Part shown: piece after piece, positions 27,252 through 36,499 of the stretch
How positions within the stretch are numbered: the stretch's first letter is position 1
How the letters are laid out: each line of letters opens with the position of its first letter
Assembly: GCF_035918095.1 (NCBI RefSeq)
Contig: NZ_CP109137.1
Location: forward strand, 620,001 to 684,000
Reading direction: 5' to 3'
Source: Streptomyces sp. NBC_01750
GTDB taxonomy: Bacteria; Actinomycetota; Actinomycetes; Streptomycetales; Streptomycetaceae
DNA length: 64,000 nt
Program-made: the position numbers and the translations under genes
Notes under the pieces: generated by a model
The model's database searches: none
The model's input: the letters and a program-made list of their open reading frames with translations, nothing else
What the model was told of the DNA's origin: nothing

Positions 27252-30200
27252 TCAGCTGAGCTCGATGAGCAGATCACCGGCCTCGACCTGCTGGATCCTG
27301 CCGATCGCGAGCCGGCTCACCGTGCCGGCTGTCTGGGCCGTGATGGAAGCCTCCATCTTCATCGCCTCGATGGTGGCGACGGTCTGGCCTGCCGACACCG
27401 AGGCGCCCTCCTCCACCTGAAGGGTGACCACTCCGGCGAAGGGGGCCGCGATGTGGCGTTCGTTGCCCCGCTCGGCCTTCTCCGCCGCCTTGACCTCCGT
27501 CGCGATGGATTTGTCCCGGACCGGGACCGGCCTCAGTTGTCCGTTGAGCGTGGCCAGCACCGTGCGGAAGCCCCGCTCGTCGGCTTCGGAGATGGCTTCC
27601 AGCTCGATCAGCAGGGTGACTCCGGGTTCGAGCGTGACGGTGTGCTCGGTCTCCGGCTCCAGGCCGTAGAGGAAGTCCCGGGTGGGCAGGACGGAGGTGT
27701 CGCCGTATGCCTCGCGGTGGGCGTCGAACTCCTTGGTCGGGCCGGGGAAGAGCAGCCGGTTCAGAGTCGCCCGGCGCGATTCCCGAAGACCCTGCCGGTC
27801 CTCGTCGGACAGCGTCGGCGCCTCGGCCTGCTCCGGACGGCCGTGCAGTGCGCGGGTGCGGAGCGGCTCCGGCCAGCCGCCGGGCGGGACGCCCAGTTCA
27901 CCGCGGAGGAATCCGATAACCGAGTCCGGTACGTCGAACTTGCCCGGGTCCGACTCGAAGTCCGCGGCCTCGACCCCGGCTCCGACGAGATGCAGCGCCA
28001 GGTCGCCGACGACCTTCGACGAGGGGGTCACCTTCACCAGACGGCCCAGCATCCGGTCCGCCGCGGCGTAGCAGTCCTCGATCAGCTCGAAGCGGTCGCC
28101 GAGGCCCAGCGCGATGGCCTGCTGACGCAGGTTCGACAGCTGGCCTCCGGGAATCTCGTGGTGGTAGATCCGGCCGGTGGGTGAGGCGAGACCGGACTCG
28201 AAGGGCGCGTAGACCTTCCGCGTCGCCTCCCAGTACGGCTCCAGATCACCGACTGCCTGCAGCGACAGGCCGGTCTCCCGCTCACTGTGATCGGTGGCGG
28301 CGACCAGCGCCGACAACGGCGGCTGGCTGGTGGTGCCTGCCATCGAGGCGACAGCGGCGTCCACCGCGTCGACTCCCGCGTCGATCGCGGCGATGAGCGT
28401 GGCGAGCTGGCCGCCCGCCGTGTCGTGCGTGTGCAGATGCACCGGCAGGTCGAACCGCTCCCGCAGGGCCGTCACCAGCTTGCGGGCGGCGGGCGGGCGC
28501 AGCAGCCCGGCCATGTCCTTGATGGCGAGCACATGTGCGCCCGCGTCCACGATCTGCTCGGCGAGGCGGAGGTAGTAGTCGAGGGTGTAGAGCGACTCAC
28601 CCGGGTCCGAGAGGTCGGCGGTGTAGCAGAGTGCGACCTCCGCGAGTGCCGTGCCCGTCGCCCGTACCGCGTCGATGGCGGGACGCATCTGCGAGACGTC
28701 GTTGAGCGCGTCGAAGATACGGAAGATGTCCATGCCGGTGGCGGCGGCCTCGGCGACGAATGCTTCCGTCACCTCGGTCGGATAGGGCGTATAGCCCACG
28801 GTGTTGCGCCCGCGCAGCAGCATCTGGGTGCAGATGTTGGGCACCGCCTCACGGATTCCCGCCAGACGCTCCCACGGGTCCTCGGCCAGGAAGCGGAGCG
28901 CCACGTCGTACGTCGCGCCACCCCAGCACTCGAGGCTCAGCAGCTCCGGCGCCGTGCGCGCGACGTACGGGGCGACGGCGAGCAGATCGCGGGTGCGCAC
29001 CCGGGTGGCCAGCAGGGACTGATGGGCGTCGCGGAAGGTGGTGTCCGTGACCGCTACGGCCTTCTGGCGGCGCAGTTCGGCGGCGAAGGCCTCGGGCCCC
29101 AGCGCGGCGAGGCGCTGCCGGGAACCCGCGGGCGGCGGCGTGGTGAAGGAGATGGCCGGCAGCTTGTCGACGGGGTCGATGACGACCGGGCGGGGCCCGT
29201 GTGGCCGGTTGACCGTCGTCTCGGCGAGGTAGTGGAGCATGCGACTGCCGCGGTCGGCCGACGGGCGGGCCCGGATCAGCTCGGGGTGCTCGTCGATGAA
29301 GCTCGTCGTGATGCGGCCCGCGCGGAACTCGGGGTGGTCGAGTACCGCGCCGAGGAACGGCAGGTTGGTGGACACTCCGCGGATACGGAACTCGGCGATG
29401 GCCCGGCGCGCGCGGCGGGCCGCATTGTCGAAGTCGTGCCCGTGGCAGGTGAGCTTGACCAGCATGGAGTCGAAGTGCGCCGACACCTCGGCCCCGGTGT
29501 GCACGGTGCCGCCGTCGAGCCGTACGCCGGGGCCGCCCGGCGAGCGGTAGGCGGAAATGGTGCCCGTGTCGGGCCGGAAGCCGTTGGCGGGGTCCTCGGT
29601 GGTGATCCGGCACTGCAGAGCCGAACCGTTCAGAACGATGTCGTCCTGTGTCAGGTGCAGTTCGGGCAGCGTCATACCCGCGGCGATGCGCAGCTGCCCG
29701 ATCACCAGGTCCCGGCCGGTGACCTGTTCGGTCACCGTGTGCTCCACCTGGATGCGCGGGTTCATCTCGATGAAGACGTGCTTGCCGCGTTCGTCGACGA
29801 GGAACTCGACCGTGCCGGCGTTGACATAGCCGATGTGGCGCGCGAAGGCGACGGCGTCGGCGCAGATCCGCTCGCGCAGCTCCGGGTCGAGGTTCGGCGC
29901 GGGAGCGATCTCGACGACCTTCTGGTGGCGGCGCTGCACCGAGCAGTCACGCTCGTAGAGGTGCACGACGTTGCCCTCGGCGTCCGCGAGGATCTGCACC
30001 TCGATGTGGCGCGGGTTGACCACCGCCTGCTCGAGAAAGACCGTCGCGTCGCCGAACGCGGACTGCGCCTCGCGCATCGCCGCGTCGATCGACTCGCGCA
30101 GTTCACCGGGCTCGGCCACCCGCCGCATGCCCCGCCCGCCACCACCGGCGACGGCTTTCACGAACAGCGGGAAGCCAATGCCGTCGGCCGCCGCCAGCAG

Positions 30201-30629
30201 CGCCGCCACGTCCGTGGAGGGTTCCGACGACTCGAGTACCGGGACGCCGGCCTCCCGCGCCGCCGCGACCGCGCGGGACTTGTTCCCCGTCAGATTCAGT
30301 ACCGACGAGGGTGGCCCGACAAAGGTGATCCCCGCATCCGCGCAGGCCGCTGCCAGGTCCGGGTTCTCCGACAGGAACCCGTAGCCGGGGTAGATCGCGT
30401 CGGCGCCGGCCTTGCGCGCGGCCTTGATCACCTCATCGACCGACAGGTATGCCCGCACAGGATGGCCGGGTTCACCGATCTGGTACGCCTCGTCCGCCTT
30501 GGCGCGGTGCAATGAGTTGCGGTCCTCGTGGGGGAACACCGCCACTGTGGAGATGCCCAGCTCGAATGCTGCGCGGAACGCGCGGATCGCGATCTCACCA
30601 CGGTTGGCGACCAATACCTTGCCGAACAT
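27252..30629 (-). CDS. pyc: Pyruvate carboxylase
   Basis: 1125 residues from ATG 30629 with GGGGAG four bases upstream; the longer frame to 31133 has no homology. It converts pyruvate, bicarbonate and ATP into oxaloacetate, refilling the TCA cycle. Domains in order: biotin carboxylase (residues 1-450; KAVAGGGGRGMR, FIEMNPRIQVEHTVTEQVTG), carboxyltransferase (about 520-820; DTTFRDAHQSLLATR, AIKDMAGLL, HTHDTAG), and the C-terminal biotin carrier with the biotinylated lysine in IEAMKMEASI. Length and order match the single-chain enzyme. It stands alone. Confidence 0.95.
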   Translation of the reverse strand: MFGKVLVANRGEIAIRAFRAAFELGISTVAVFPHEDRNSLHRAKADEAYQIGEPGHPVRAYLSVDEVIKAARKAGADAIYPGYGFLSENPDLAAACADAGITFVGPPSSVLNLTGNKSRAVAAAREAGVPVLESSEPSTDVAALLAAADGIGFPLFVKAVAGGGGRGMRRVAEPGELRESIDAAMREAQSAFGDATVFLEQAVVNPRHIEVQILADAEGNVVHLYERDCSVQRRHQKVVEIAPAPNLDPELRERICADAVAFARHIGYVNAGTVEFLVDERGKHVFIEMNPRIQVEHTVTEQVTGRDLVIGQLRIAAGMTLPELHLTQDDIVLNGSALQCRITTEDPANGFRPDTGTISAYRSPGGPGVRLDGGTVHTGAEVSAHFDSMLVKLTCHGHDFDNAARRARRAIAEFRIRGVSTNLPFLGAVLDHPEFRAGRITTSFIDEHPELIRARPSADRGSRMLHYLAETTVNRPHGPRPVVIDPVDKLPAISFTTPPPAGSRQRLAALGPEAFAAELRRQKAVAVTDTTFRDAHQSLLATRVRTRDLLAVAPYVARTAPELLSLECWGGATYDVALRFLAEDPWERLAGIREAVPNICTQMLLRGRNTVGYTPYPTEVTEAFVAEAAATGMDIFRIFDALNDVSQMRPAIDAVRATGTALAEVALCYTADLSDPGESLYTLDYYLRLAEQIVDAGAHVLAIKDMAGLLRPPAARKLVTALRERFDLPVHLHTHDTAGGQLATLIAAIDAGVDAVDAAVASMAGTTSQPPLSALVAATDHSERETGLSLQAVGDLEPYWEATRKVYAPFESGLASPTGRIYHHEIPGGQLSNLRQQAIALGLGDRFELIEDCYAAADRMLGRLVKVTPSSKVVGDLALHLVGAGVEAADFESDPGKFDVPDSVIGFLRGELGVPPGGWPEPLRTRALHGRPEQAEAPTLSDEDRQGLRESRRATLNRLLFPGPTKEFDAHREAYGDTSVLPTRDFLYGLEPETEHTVTLEPGVTLLIELEAISEADERGFRTVLATLNGQLRPVPVRDKSIATEVKAAEKAERGNERHIAAPFAGVVTLQVEEGASVSAGQTVATIEAMKMEASITAQTAGTVSRLAIGRIQQVEAGDLLIELS

Positions 30630-31526
30630 CAAACTCCCCTGTTGCGTCGCGGGCGAGGCGGCCTGAGGACCGGCGATGTCGTCACCGGCGCCGTAATGGG
30701 CCTCTGGCTGCCTCGTGGAAGGTTTCGATGAGTTTGTTTGGTCTGGGCACCGCATCGGCCGATACTGATCGGCAGGGGTGCATCCCTCATGTGTAGGCAT
30801 GAATGCCTCGTTCCGGTGAAAGCCGACGACGCTGTCGGCCTCGGCCCTCCGGAGCCGGGGCCTGGCCACCGTACCCGACGGCATGTGATCGCCGTCGTAC
30901 GTGTCCACCGCAGCACACTTCCGCTCCCGGAGCGCGCCCAGCAGGCCCGATGTCTCTTCAGCGGGAGCCCACCGGCGGCGCCTGAGCCCGGCGACCACGG
31001 GCCCGGGCGCTCCCGGGGCGCGCCGGCCACCAAGTTCCACCTGCCGGTCGAACGGGGGCAGAAGTTGCCGCGCCCGACACCTCTGGCAATAGCGACCTCG
31101 GCGCACGTCTCGTCTCAGAACTCGGCATATCACGCACCGCCGGCAGTTGGCGCGGCTCCGACAGCCGCCGAGACGCAGCGCGAAGCCCCGGGCATGCCCG
31201 CGCCGAGTGGGCGGCGGCCCCGCGACCCCGGCCCGGGTTCCACAGAACTCGATCGGCGTGGAGCCTCCGAAGGCCGATCAATCAGCGGTGAAACGTTTAC
31301 CTGTGGGCGTCATACAGAAACAATCGACAATGTCTCAACTACCGAGTCCCTACTACCACCCGCGGTCCCCGAAGTACAGGTATCCGTCATTACTTCAGGT
31401 GAACTCCATATCATACGTGCCGATTAGAGAAGGGGACCTTCTACCTTTCTACCGTCCCTATTTCCATCCATCGTGGAGATCCAGGGCTGCGGATTCTGAG
31501 CTGGGCACAATCTCGGGGAGTTCGAG
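30630..31526. other. Long divergent intergenic region, pyc / diguanylate cyclase
   Basis: About 900 bp with no convincing gene. Positions 31280-31520 are clearly poorer in GC than the rest of the window, as expected of a promoter region. A short inverted repeat AGAAGG-GGA-CCTTCT lies at 31428-31442. Confidence 0.5.
30754..30773. promoter_or_regulatory. ATCGGC half-site cluster upstream of pyc
   Basis: ATCGGCCGAT (30754-30763) overlaps GCCGAT-ACTG-ATCGGC (30758-30773), giving three half-sites in alternating orientation about 130 bp upstream of the pyc start. Operator-like, regulator unknown. Confidence 0.3.
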
Positions 31527-33503
31527 TTGCATACGGTGCTTGAGCGCGGTGACGGTGGCGGGCCGCCTCAGGTCGACCTGCGCAGCCGCTGGCTGTACGT
31601 GGCGGGAGTTGGCCAGGCTGTGTGTATCGGCTCCACGGTCGCCGCGGCCGTGGGCGGGCGGCTGGCCCAGTGGGGGCTGCTGGTGGCGGAGGTCGGCGTG
31701 CCCGCTGCGCACGGTGTGGCCCTTCTCTCCATCCTCGCGCGGGCCCGATCAGCCACGGGACGGGTACGTCTGCGCCTGTTGCTGCTTGGCGTATCGACCG
31801 GCGCGGCAGGCGTGCATGAGCTTGTGCTGCGCCAGCTAAGAGCACTTCGAGGGTCCACCGGGATGCTCTATGCCGCGATCGAGCTGCTGGCAGTGGCCGG
31901 GATCGCCGTCGCGCTCGGTCTGGGCGTAGCCGGGCTGGTGGTCGCGGCCGGTGACGGCGGCACGGTGCTGACCTGGTTACGAAGGCTCCTGGACGGGTGG
32001 ATGATCGCTGGATCGTTGTTCACCCTTGGCTGGGTACTCCTGCTGCACCGGGCCGATCTCGGCGGTGACGTCCTGGCAGCGCTGTCCGGTCTCGGCCGAG
32101 TGGTCGCGGACGTCCTCGTTCTGGGACTGCTGCTGGTCCTGCGCTTCGCCATGCGGCGCGGGCAACGCGCGTCCGTCACCGTGGCGGCATTCGGTCTCGC
32201 GATCCTCGCGGTGAGCGACACGCTCCGTATCTTCGCGGCAGACCCTGTCGTCTCCACGACGATTCCGCTCACCGAGACCTGCTCGATGACCGGTATGTTC
32301 CTCATCGCCGCGGCGCCATGGCTCCCCGGCGGCAACAGCGCCCTGGCCGTGGTCCGGCGGGAGTTGCCCGTGGCGGGGGTGGTGGCCGCGTTCCTCCCCG
32401 TGGTCGTCTGTGCGGTTGCCGTGGTGGTGCACGCCGTGTCCGGCAACCGCCTTGATGTGGTCACCCCGGTGGTCGGAGGCACCGTGCTGCTCGCCCTGAG
32501 TGCGCGTCAAGGCGTGGTGCATGCCGAGAGTCTCTGCCTCACACGAGAGGTGGCCACCCGCGAGGATCACTTCCGTACGCTCGTCCAGGGTTCGAGCGAC
32601 GTGATCGCCGTCGCCCGGGAAGACTGTGTCCTGCTCTACATCAGTCCGGCTGTGCGACAGGTTTTCGGATACCGGCCCGAGGATCTGCTCGGCACCCGCT
32701 TGCCGCTGCTCATTCACCCCGACGACCTGCCGCCGTTGACAAGGGCCGTCAGGAAATTGCGGGAGGAAGACCAGCTCGGCGGTCACAGCCTCAGCCGCCG
32801 CGTGTCCTGCCGGATGCGGTCGGCCGACGGACAATGGCGCCACATCGAATCAACGATCAGCCGTCACGCCAACGGGTTGATCGTCAACAGCCGGGATATG
32901 AGCGAGCGAGTTGCGCTGCAGACACGGCTGGAGTATTTGGCGTTCCACGATGCGCTGACCGGCCTGCCCAACCGTGCTTTGTTCACCGACCGGATCACGC
33001 ACGCTCTGGCCAAGCGGTCGGCCGACGGTACCCCGCCCGCGGTGCTCTTCCTCGACCTGGACGGCTTCAAGAAAGTGAACGATTCGGCCGGGCATGCAGC
33101 GGGTGACGAACTGCTCATCCAGGCTGCTCGGCGACTACGGGCCGCAGTACGAGCGGAGGACACCGTTGCCCGCCTCGGCGGGGATGAGTTCGCCGCCCTG
33201 CTGGAGGGGGATGCCGGAGCGTGCGACTCCCGGACGCGGGAGGTGGCGGAACGGCTGCTGTCCGCCTTGACCATGCCCTACCGCCTCGCCGGTACGGAAG
33301 CCATGGTGACCGCTTCGATCGGGCTCGCGGTGGCCACCCCGGGAATCACCCCAGCCGAATTGATGCGCAACGCCGATCTGGCGATGTACGGCGCCAAGGC
33401 CGCGGGCAAGGGACACATTCAGGCGTATCGGGCGCAGACCCACGACACTGAGCGCCCAGGTTCTTCAATCCTCCGGGAGGATTCCTGTATCTCACGGAGA
33501 TAG
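31527..33503 (+). CDS. Membrane PAS-GGDEF diguanylate cyclase
   Basis: 658 residues from a TTG at 31527 with GGGGAG six bases upstream. Up to ten membrane helices fill residues 20-330, a PAS domain lies near 345-460 (EDHFRTLVQGSSDVIAVARE), and a GGDEF domain near 470-635. The catalytic loop is RLGGDEF and the inhibitory I-site RAED lies five residues before it, so it should make c-di-GMP with product feedback. There is no EAL domain, unlike RmdA-type relatives. Codon 151 (31977-31979, Trp-Leu-Arg context) is TTA, so translation needs the bldA tRNA and is probably tied to development. Confidence 0.9.
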   Translation: MHTVLERGDGGGPPQVDLRSRWLYVAGVGQAVCIGSTVAAAVGGRLAQWGLLVAEVGVPAAHGVALLSILARARSATGRVRLRLLLLGVSTGAAGVHELVLRQLRALRGSTGMLYAAIELLAVAGIAVALGLGVAGLVVAAGDGGTVLTWLRRLLDGWMIAGSLFTLGWVLLLHRADLGGDVLAALSGLGRVVADVLVLGLLLVLRFAMRRGQRASVTVAAFGLAILAVSDTLRIFAADPVVSTTIPLTETCSMTGMFLIAAAPWLPGGNSALAVVRRELPVAGVVAAFLPVVVCAVAVVVHAVSGNRLDVVTPVVGGTVLLALSARQGVVHAESLCLTREVATREDHFRTLVQGSSDVIAVAREDCVLLYISPAVRQVFGYRPEDLLGTRLPLLIHPDDLPPLTRAVRKLREEDQLGGHSLSRRVSCRMRSADGQWRHIESTISRHANGLIVNSRDMSERVALQTRLEYLAFHDALTGLPNRALFTDRITHALAKRSADGTPPAVLFLDLDGFKKVNDSAGHAAGDELLIQAARRLRAAVRAEDTVARLGGDEFAALLEGDAGACDSRTREVAERLLSALTMPYRLAGTEAMVTASIGLAVATPGITPAELMRNADLAMYGAKAAGKGHIQAYRAQTHDTERPGSSILREDSCISRR

Positions 33504-33554
33504 AGATAGAAGGCCGATGTCGCGCAGAGGTCCGGTGCCGCTGTCGGCTCCGGC

Positions 33555-34250
33555 TCACCTTTCGTCCAGCGTATCGACGGGGCGCGACCAGCTCGAAGTG
33601 CCGGGCATCTGCGTCCCAAGGGCGTCCAGTTGGCGGTCGTGCTGCCGGCTGAAGAGCAGCAGCGACAGCACCGCGCCGACGAGGGCACAGAACATGTCCC
33701 ACTGGGTGTCCCAGACATCGCCCTGGGTAGCGAGGAAATCGTTCGCCGCCGCACCGCCGATGACCGCGGCTGCCCATTCGAGCATCTCGAAGACAGCGCT
33801 GAACGCCAGGCAGGCGCACACGGTCAGCGGCGCGAGCCAGCGGCTGCCGCGCAGCGGCGACGTGCGGCTGAGAAGTTCGCGTACAAGGACGGCGGGCACG
33901 AAACCCTGCATGAGGTGGCCGATTCTGTCGTACGGGTTGCGTGCCAGGCCGAGCGTGTCGCGCAGCCACTCCCCCACCGGCACCCTGGCGTAGGTGTAGT
34001 GGCCGCCCATCGCCAGCACCAGCGCGTGCAGCGCCAGCAGGCAGCACAACAGACCGGTCAGCGGAAACCGTCGCCAGGCGAGCACGATCAGGGGAAGGCC
34101 CACCAGGACCCATACGGTCTCCAGCAGCCACGTCGTACGGTCGTAGGGCTGGATGCCCGAGAAGGAGACTCCGAGCAGCACCGTCACCGCGAGCGCGCCG
34201 GGCCACACGGCCCGTGTGAACGGCGCGCCGGTCACACGTATCTTCGCCAT
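33555..34250 (-). CDS. DUF2238 (YjdF-like) membrane protein
   Basis: 231 residues from ATG 34250 (MAKIRVTGAP), with AGGAG nine bases upstream. Six or seven hydrophobic helices. Conserved parts of the family are NPYDRIGHLMQGFVPAVLVR, FSAVFEMLEWAAAV, and GDVWDTQWDMFCALVGA, with charged residues inside membrane segments. The function is unknown. It converges on the diguanylate cyclase gene. The start region faces the palindrome at 34310, which may control it. Confidence 0.85.
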   Translation of the reverse strand: MAKIRVTGAPFTRAVWPGALAVTVLLGVSFSGIQPYDRTTWLLETVWVLVGLPLIVLAWRRFPLTGLLCCLLALHALVLAMGGHYTYARVPVGEWLRDTLGLARNPYDRIGHLMQGFVPAVLVRELLSRTSPLRGSRWLAPLTVCACLAFSAVFEMLEWAAAVIGGAAANDFLATQGDVWDTQWDMFCALVGAVLSLLLFSRQHDRQLDALGTQMPGTSSWSRPVDTLDER

Positions 34251-34309
34251 CGCAGATCGCTCCTTCGTCGCGGGGTGCTTCATCATGACGAGGCCGACGG
34301 CCGGTGTGG

Positions 34310-34325
34310 TGAGTACTCCTACTCA
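34310..34325. promoter_or_regulatory. TGAGTA-CTCC-TACTCA palindrome upstream of DUF2238 gene
   Basis: Perfect 6-bp inverted repeat with a 4-bp spacer, 60 bp upstream of the leftward start at 34250. It is AT-rich for this DNA. Resembles an operator; it does not fit the HspR HAIR spacing. Confidence 0.4.
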
Positions 34326-34521
34326 GATCGGTGTCGGCACGACACCCGGCAATGGATTGCTGCGGCGCTCGGCGCACCTCGGCCGGCTTCGACAGGGTCT
34401 CCGACGCGCCTGTCCGCGAGGGCGACTGCGATCTCGAAGGGTCCGAGCACTGTGCCTCCAGCCCCTCCAGCCAGAGCTGAGGAGCCATCATGCAGCGGCC
34501 GGGTCCGCGCGTAGGGGCCAA

Positions 34522-35286
34522 TCACGGGGTCGGGATGCCGCCGGGGCGGGCCGGGCGGCCGAAGCGTACCGGGACGCCCGGCGAATACAGCACGCTCACC
34601 GGCTCTCCCACCGGTTCCGGCAGTCCAGCCGCTGTCACCAGGTCCTCGTCACACTCGATGAGACCGGCACGGTGCAGCGGCCAGCGAGGATGCGTGTTCG
34701 GCAAGTACATGGGCCGTCCGAAGAAGGTGTTGTGCATGCCCCAGCGGGCTGTCAGAAAGTGCTCGAGCTCGGTGGGGGCCTCGATGCGTTCGCCGATCCG
34801 CAGAGCGATGCGGCTGTGCGCACCTCGCGGTCCGGGCCAGCGCCGCGTGCTGGTGTACGTGAGTGTGTCGCCCTCGCGCCGGATCGCCATCCGGGACCAC
34901 AGATACGGCAGCCGGAAGACCGTGCGCGCGACGGCCACCGGGATCAGCCGGGAGGCGTCCAGCGATCGGAAGACCACCCCGCGACGCCCCTGTGCATCCC
35001 TGGAGTAGAGACGGACATTCGTCTCGGGAAAGGTGCCCAGGTAAGGGACGCCGGGGAGGCGGAACCAGCCCACCCGGTGCATCCGGAAGGCGACGAGTCC
35101 GACGTAGGTGACCCCGTGGAGGGTGTCGGGAACGGTCTCGGCCGGCAGGAGCGGTGCCACGTCGGCCGGATCGGCGGCCCAGTGCAGGAACGCGAGGTCC
35201 AGCCAGGACTGGGTCAGCAGCGGGCTTACCCCGGGGTGGGGTGAGTCGGCCGTTATGGATTGGGGAGCACGGGGCGACAGGGGCAC
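34522..35286 (-). CDS. DUF2071 (YqjF-like) protein
   Basis: 254 residues from GTG 35286 (VPLSPRAPQS); an upstream extension of 51 codons covers a tandem repeat and has no homology. The ribosome site (AAAGG) is very close, so the start is uncertain. It matches DUF2071: LTQSWLDLAFLHWAADPADV, YVGLVAFRM, GTFPETNVRLYSRDAQG, VVFRSLDAS, FLTARWGMHNTFFGR and LPNTHPRWPLHRAGLI. The family resembles acetoacetate decarboxylase in fold, with no proven role. It follows the phenolic-lipid operon on the same strand, with 199 bp between. Confidence 0.83.
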   Translation of the reverse strand: MPLSPRAPQSITADSPHPGVSPLLTQSWLDLAFLHWAADPADVAPLLPAETVPDTLHGVTYVGLVAFRMHRVGWFRLPGVPYLGTFPETNVRLYSRDAQGRRGVVFRSLDASRLIPVAVARTVFRLPYLWSRMAIRREGDTLTYTSTRRWPGPRGAHSRIALRIGERIEAPTELEHFLTARWGMHNTFFGRPMYLPNTHPRWPLHRAGLIECDEDLVTAAGLPEPVGEPVSVLYSPGVPVRFGRPARPGGIPTP

Positions 35287-35363
35287 CCTTTCAGCATCGC
35301 AGAGTCCACTCGGCGGACATGCGGGGCGGGGCACGCTCTCGTGATCGGCTCCCCGTGCGTCGA

Positions 35364-35431
35364 GGAGCCCCGAACGGCGGGGAGCCCCGAACGGCGCGGA
35401 AATCCGTACGGCGCGGAGCCCGCAAGGCGCC
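35364..35431. repeat. 17-bp degenerate tandem repeat, about four units
   Basis: Unit GGAGCCCCGAACGGCG plus one base: near-identical copies at 35364-35380 and 35381-35397, then diverged units GGAAATCCGTACGGCGC (35398-35414) and GGAGCCCGCAAGGCGCC (35415-35431). It lies in the spacer between the flavoprotein and DUF2071 genes. Confidence 0.7.
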
Positions 35432-35485
35432 CAAAGCATCTCGTGCGGTCAACGCGGCAGCACGGACAGGATTCCGCGGCCGCGC

Positions 35486-36499
35486 CTACTGCAATGCGTG
35501 TACCGCCGCTCTGAAGGCCGCCGGCGCGCGATGGGCCGCGGGGACGATCAGACGGGCTGTGGCAGGGTACCGAGCCGCTCGCAGCAGGCCCTCGGTGAGC
35601 AGTCGGTGACGTCTCGTCAGCCGTGCCCACTGCCCGGGATAGGCCTGAGGTCGCACGGCGGCCAGGCACCTGACAGCCGCCGCGGCCGTCGCCATGGCCA
35701 GGGCGATGCCCTCGCCCGTCAGGGCGTCGACGTAGCCCGCCGCGTCACCGACCAGCAGGGCACGTCCGGCCCGCTGGCTCCACGCCCGCTGCCGCAGCGG
35801 CCCGGCGCCGCGCACCGAATTCGCCCCGTGGCCCCGGAGCCGAGCGGCGAGGGCGGGAAACCCCGCCAGGTGCTCGTCGTAGGAACAACGGTTCCGGCTG
35901 AGCACGGCGACGCCCACCAGGTTGTCCCCGACCGGCGTCACGTACGCCTCGCCGTGGCGGGACCAGTGGACTTCCACGAAGTCGGTCCAGGGGGCGATTC
36001 GGTAGTGGCGGCGCAGACCGTAGCGGCGCGATGCACCCCCTGGACGGTCCAGGCCGAGCTCGCGGCGTAGCGGAGAATGCAGGCCGTCGGCGGCGATCAA
36101 CCACCGGGCCGTCAGCCCCGCCGCGCTGACACGGTCGTCACCCTGGCGGATCTCCCCCACCTTGCCCGGCACGATCCGTACCCCGAGTTCCACGGCCCGC
36201 TGGTGCAGGGCTGCGTGCAGTTCGGTCCGCCGGACGCCGAGCCCGGGGCGGCCCTGGAACGCCGCCTCCGCGCGACGGGCGCCTTCGAGATAGCGGATCC
36301 CGCGCAGGTCGTGGCCGTAGACCTCGACGCCCAGCGAACGCAGCGCCGCCACACCGCTGGGCATGATTCCCTCGCCGCAGGCCTTGTCGACGGGAGCGGT
36401 GCGCGGCTCGACCACGACGGCTTCCATACCCACCCGAGCGGCATGGATCGCCGCTGCCAGGCCGGCCGGCCCGCCGCCCGCCACGAGCAGGTCGATCAC
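35486..36499 (-). CDS. srsC: FAD-dependent monooxygenase of phenolic lipid operon (SrsC-like)
   Basis: 337 residues from GTG 36499, overlapping the upstream stop by four bases (GTGA). It belongs to the geranylgeranyl-reductase / aromatic hydroxylase flavoproteins: LLVAGGGPAGLAAAIHAARV (FAD), CGEGIMPSG, LIAADGLHSPLRRELGL, VGDAAGYVDALTGEGIALA. In S. griseus the flavoprotein SrsC hydroxylates alkylresorcinol methyl ethers, leading to quinones. Gene order type III PKS, methyltransferase, flavoprotein is the same here. The symbol is assigned from this order and family, not from a sequence search. Confidence 0.8.
   Translation of the reverse strand: MIDLLVAGGGPAGLAAAIHAARVGMEAVVVEPRTAPVDKACGEGIMPSGVAALRSLGVEVYGHDLRGIRYLEGARRAEAAFQGRPGLGVRRTELHAALHQRAVELGVRIVPGKVGEIRQGDDRVSAAGLTARWLIAADGLHSPLRRELGLDRPGGASRRYGLRRHYRIAPWTDFVEVHWSRHGEAYVTPVGDNLVGVAVLSRNRCSYDEHLAGFPALAARLRGHGANSVRGAGPLRQRAWSQRAGRALLVGDAAGYVDALTGEGIALAMATAAAAVRCLAAVRPQAYPGQWARLTRRHRLLTEGLLRAARYPATARLIVPAAHRAPAAFRAAVHALQ

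Noticed and set aside
28287..30515. 742-residue rightward open frame
   Set aside because: Antisense to pyruvate carboxylase; Arg/Gly/Val-rich composition and no domain.
30738..31427. Possible 229-residue gene in the pyc/GGDEF spacer
   Set aside because: No ribosome site, no homology and composition like random high-GC DNA, changing abruptly near 31280.
34310..34325. HspR HAIR element
   Set aside because: HAIR needs CTTGAGT-N7-ACTCAAG; spacing and outer bases differ.
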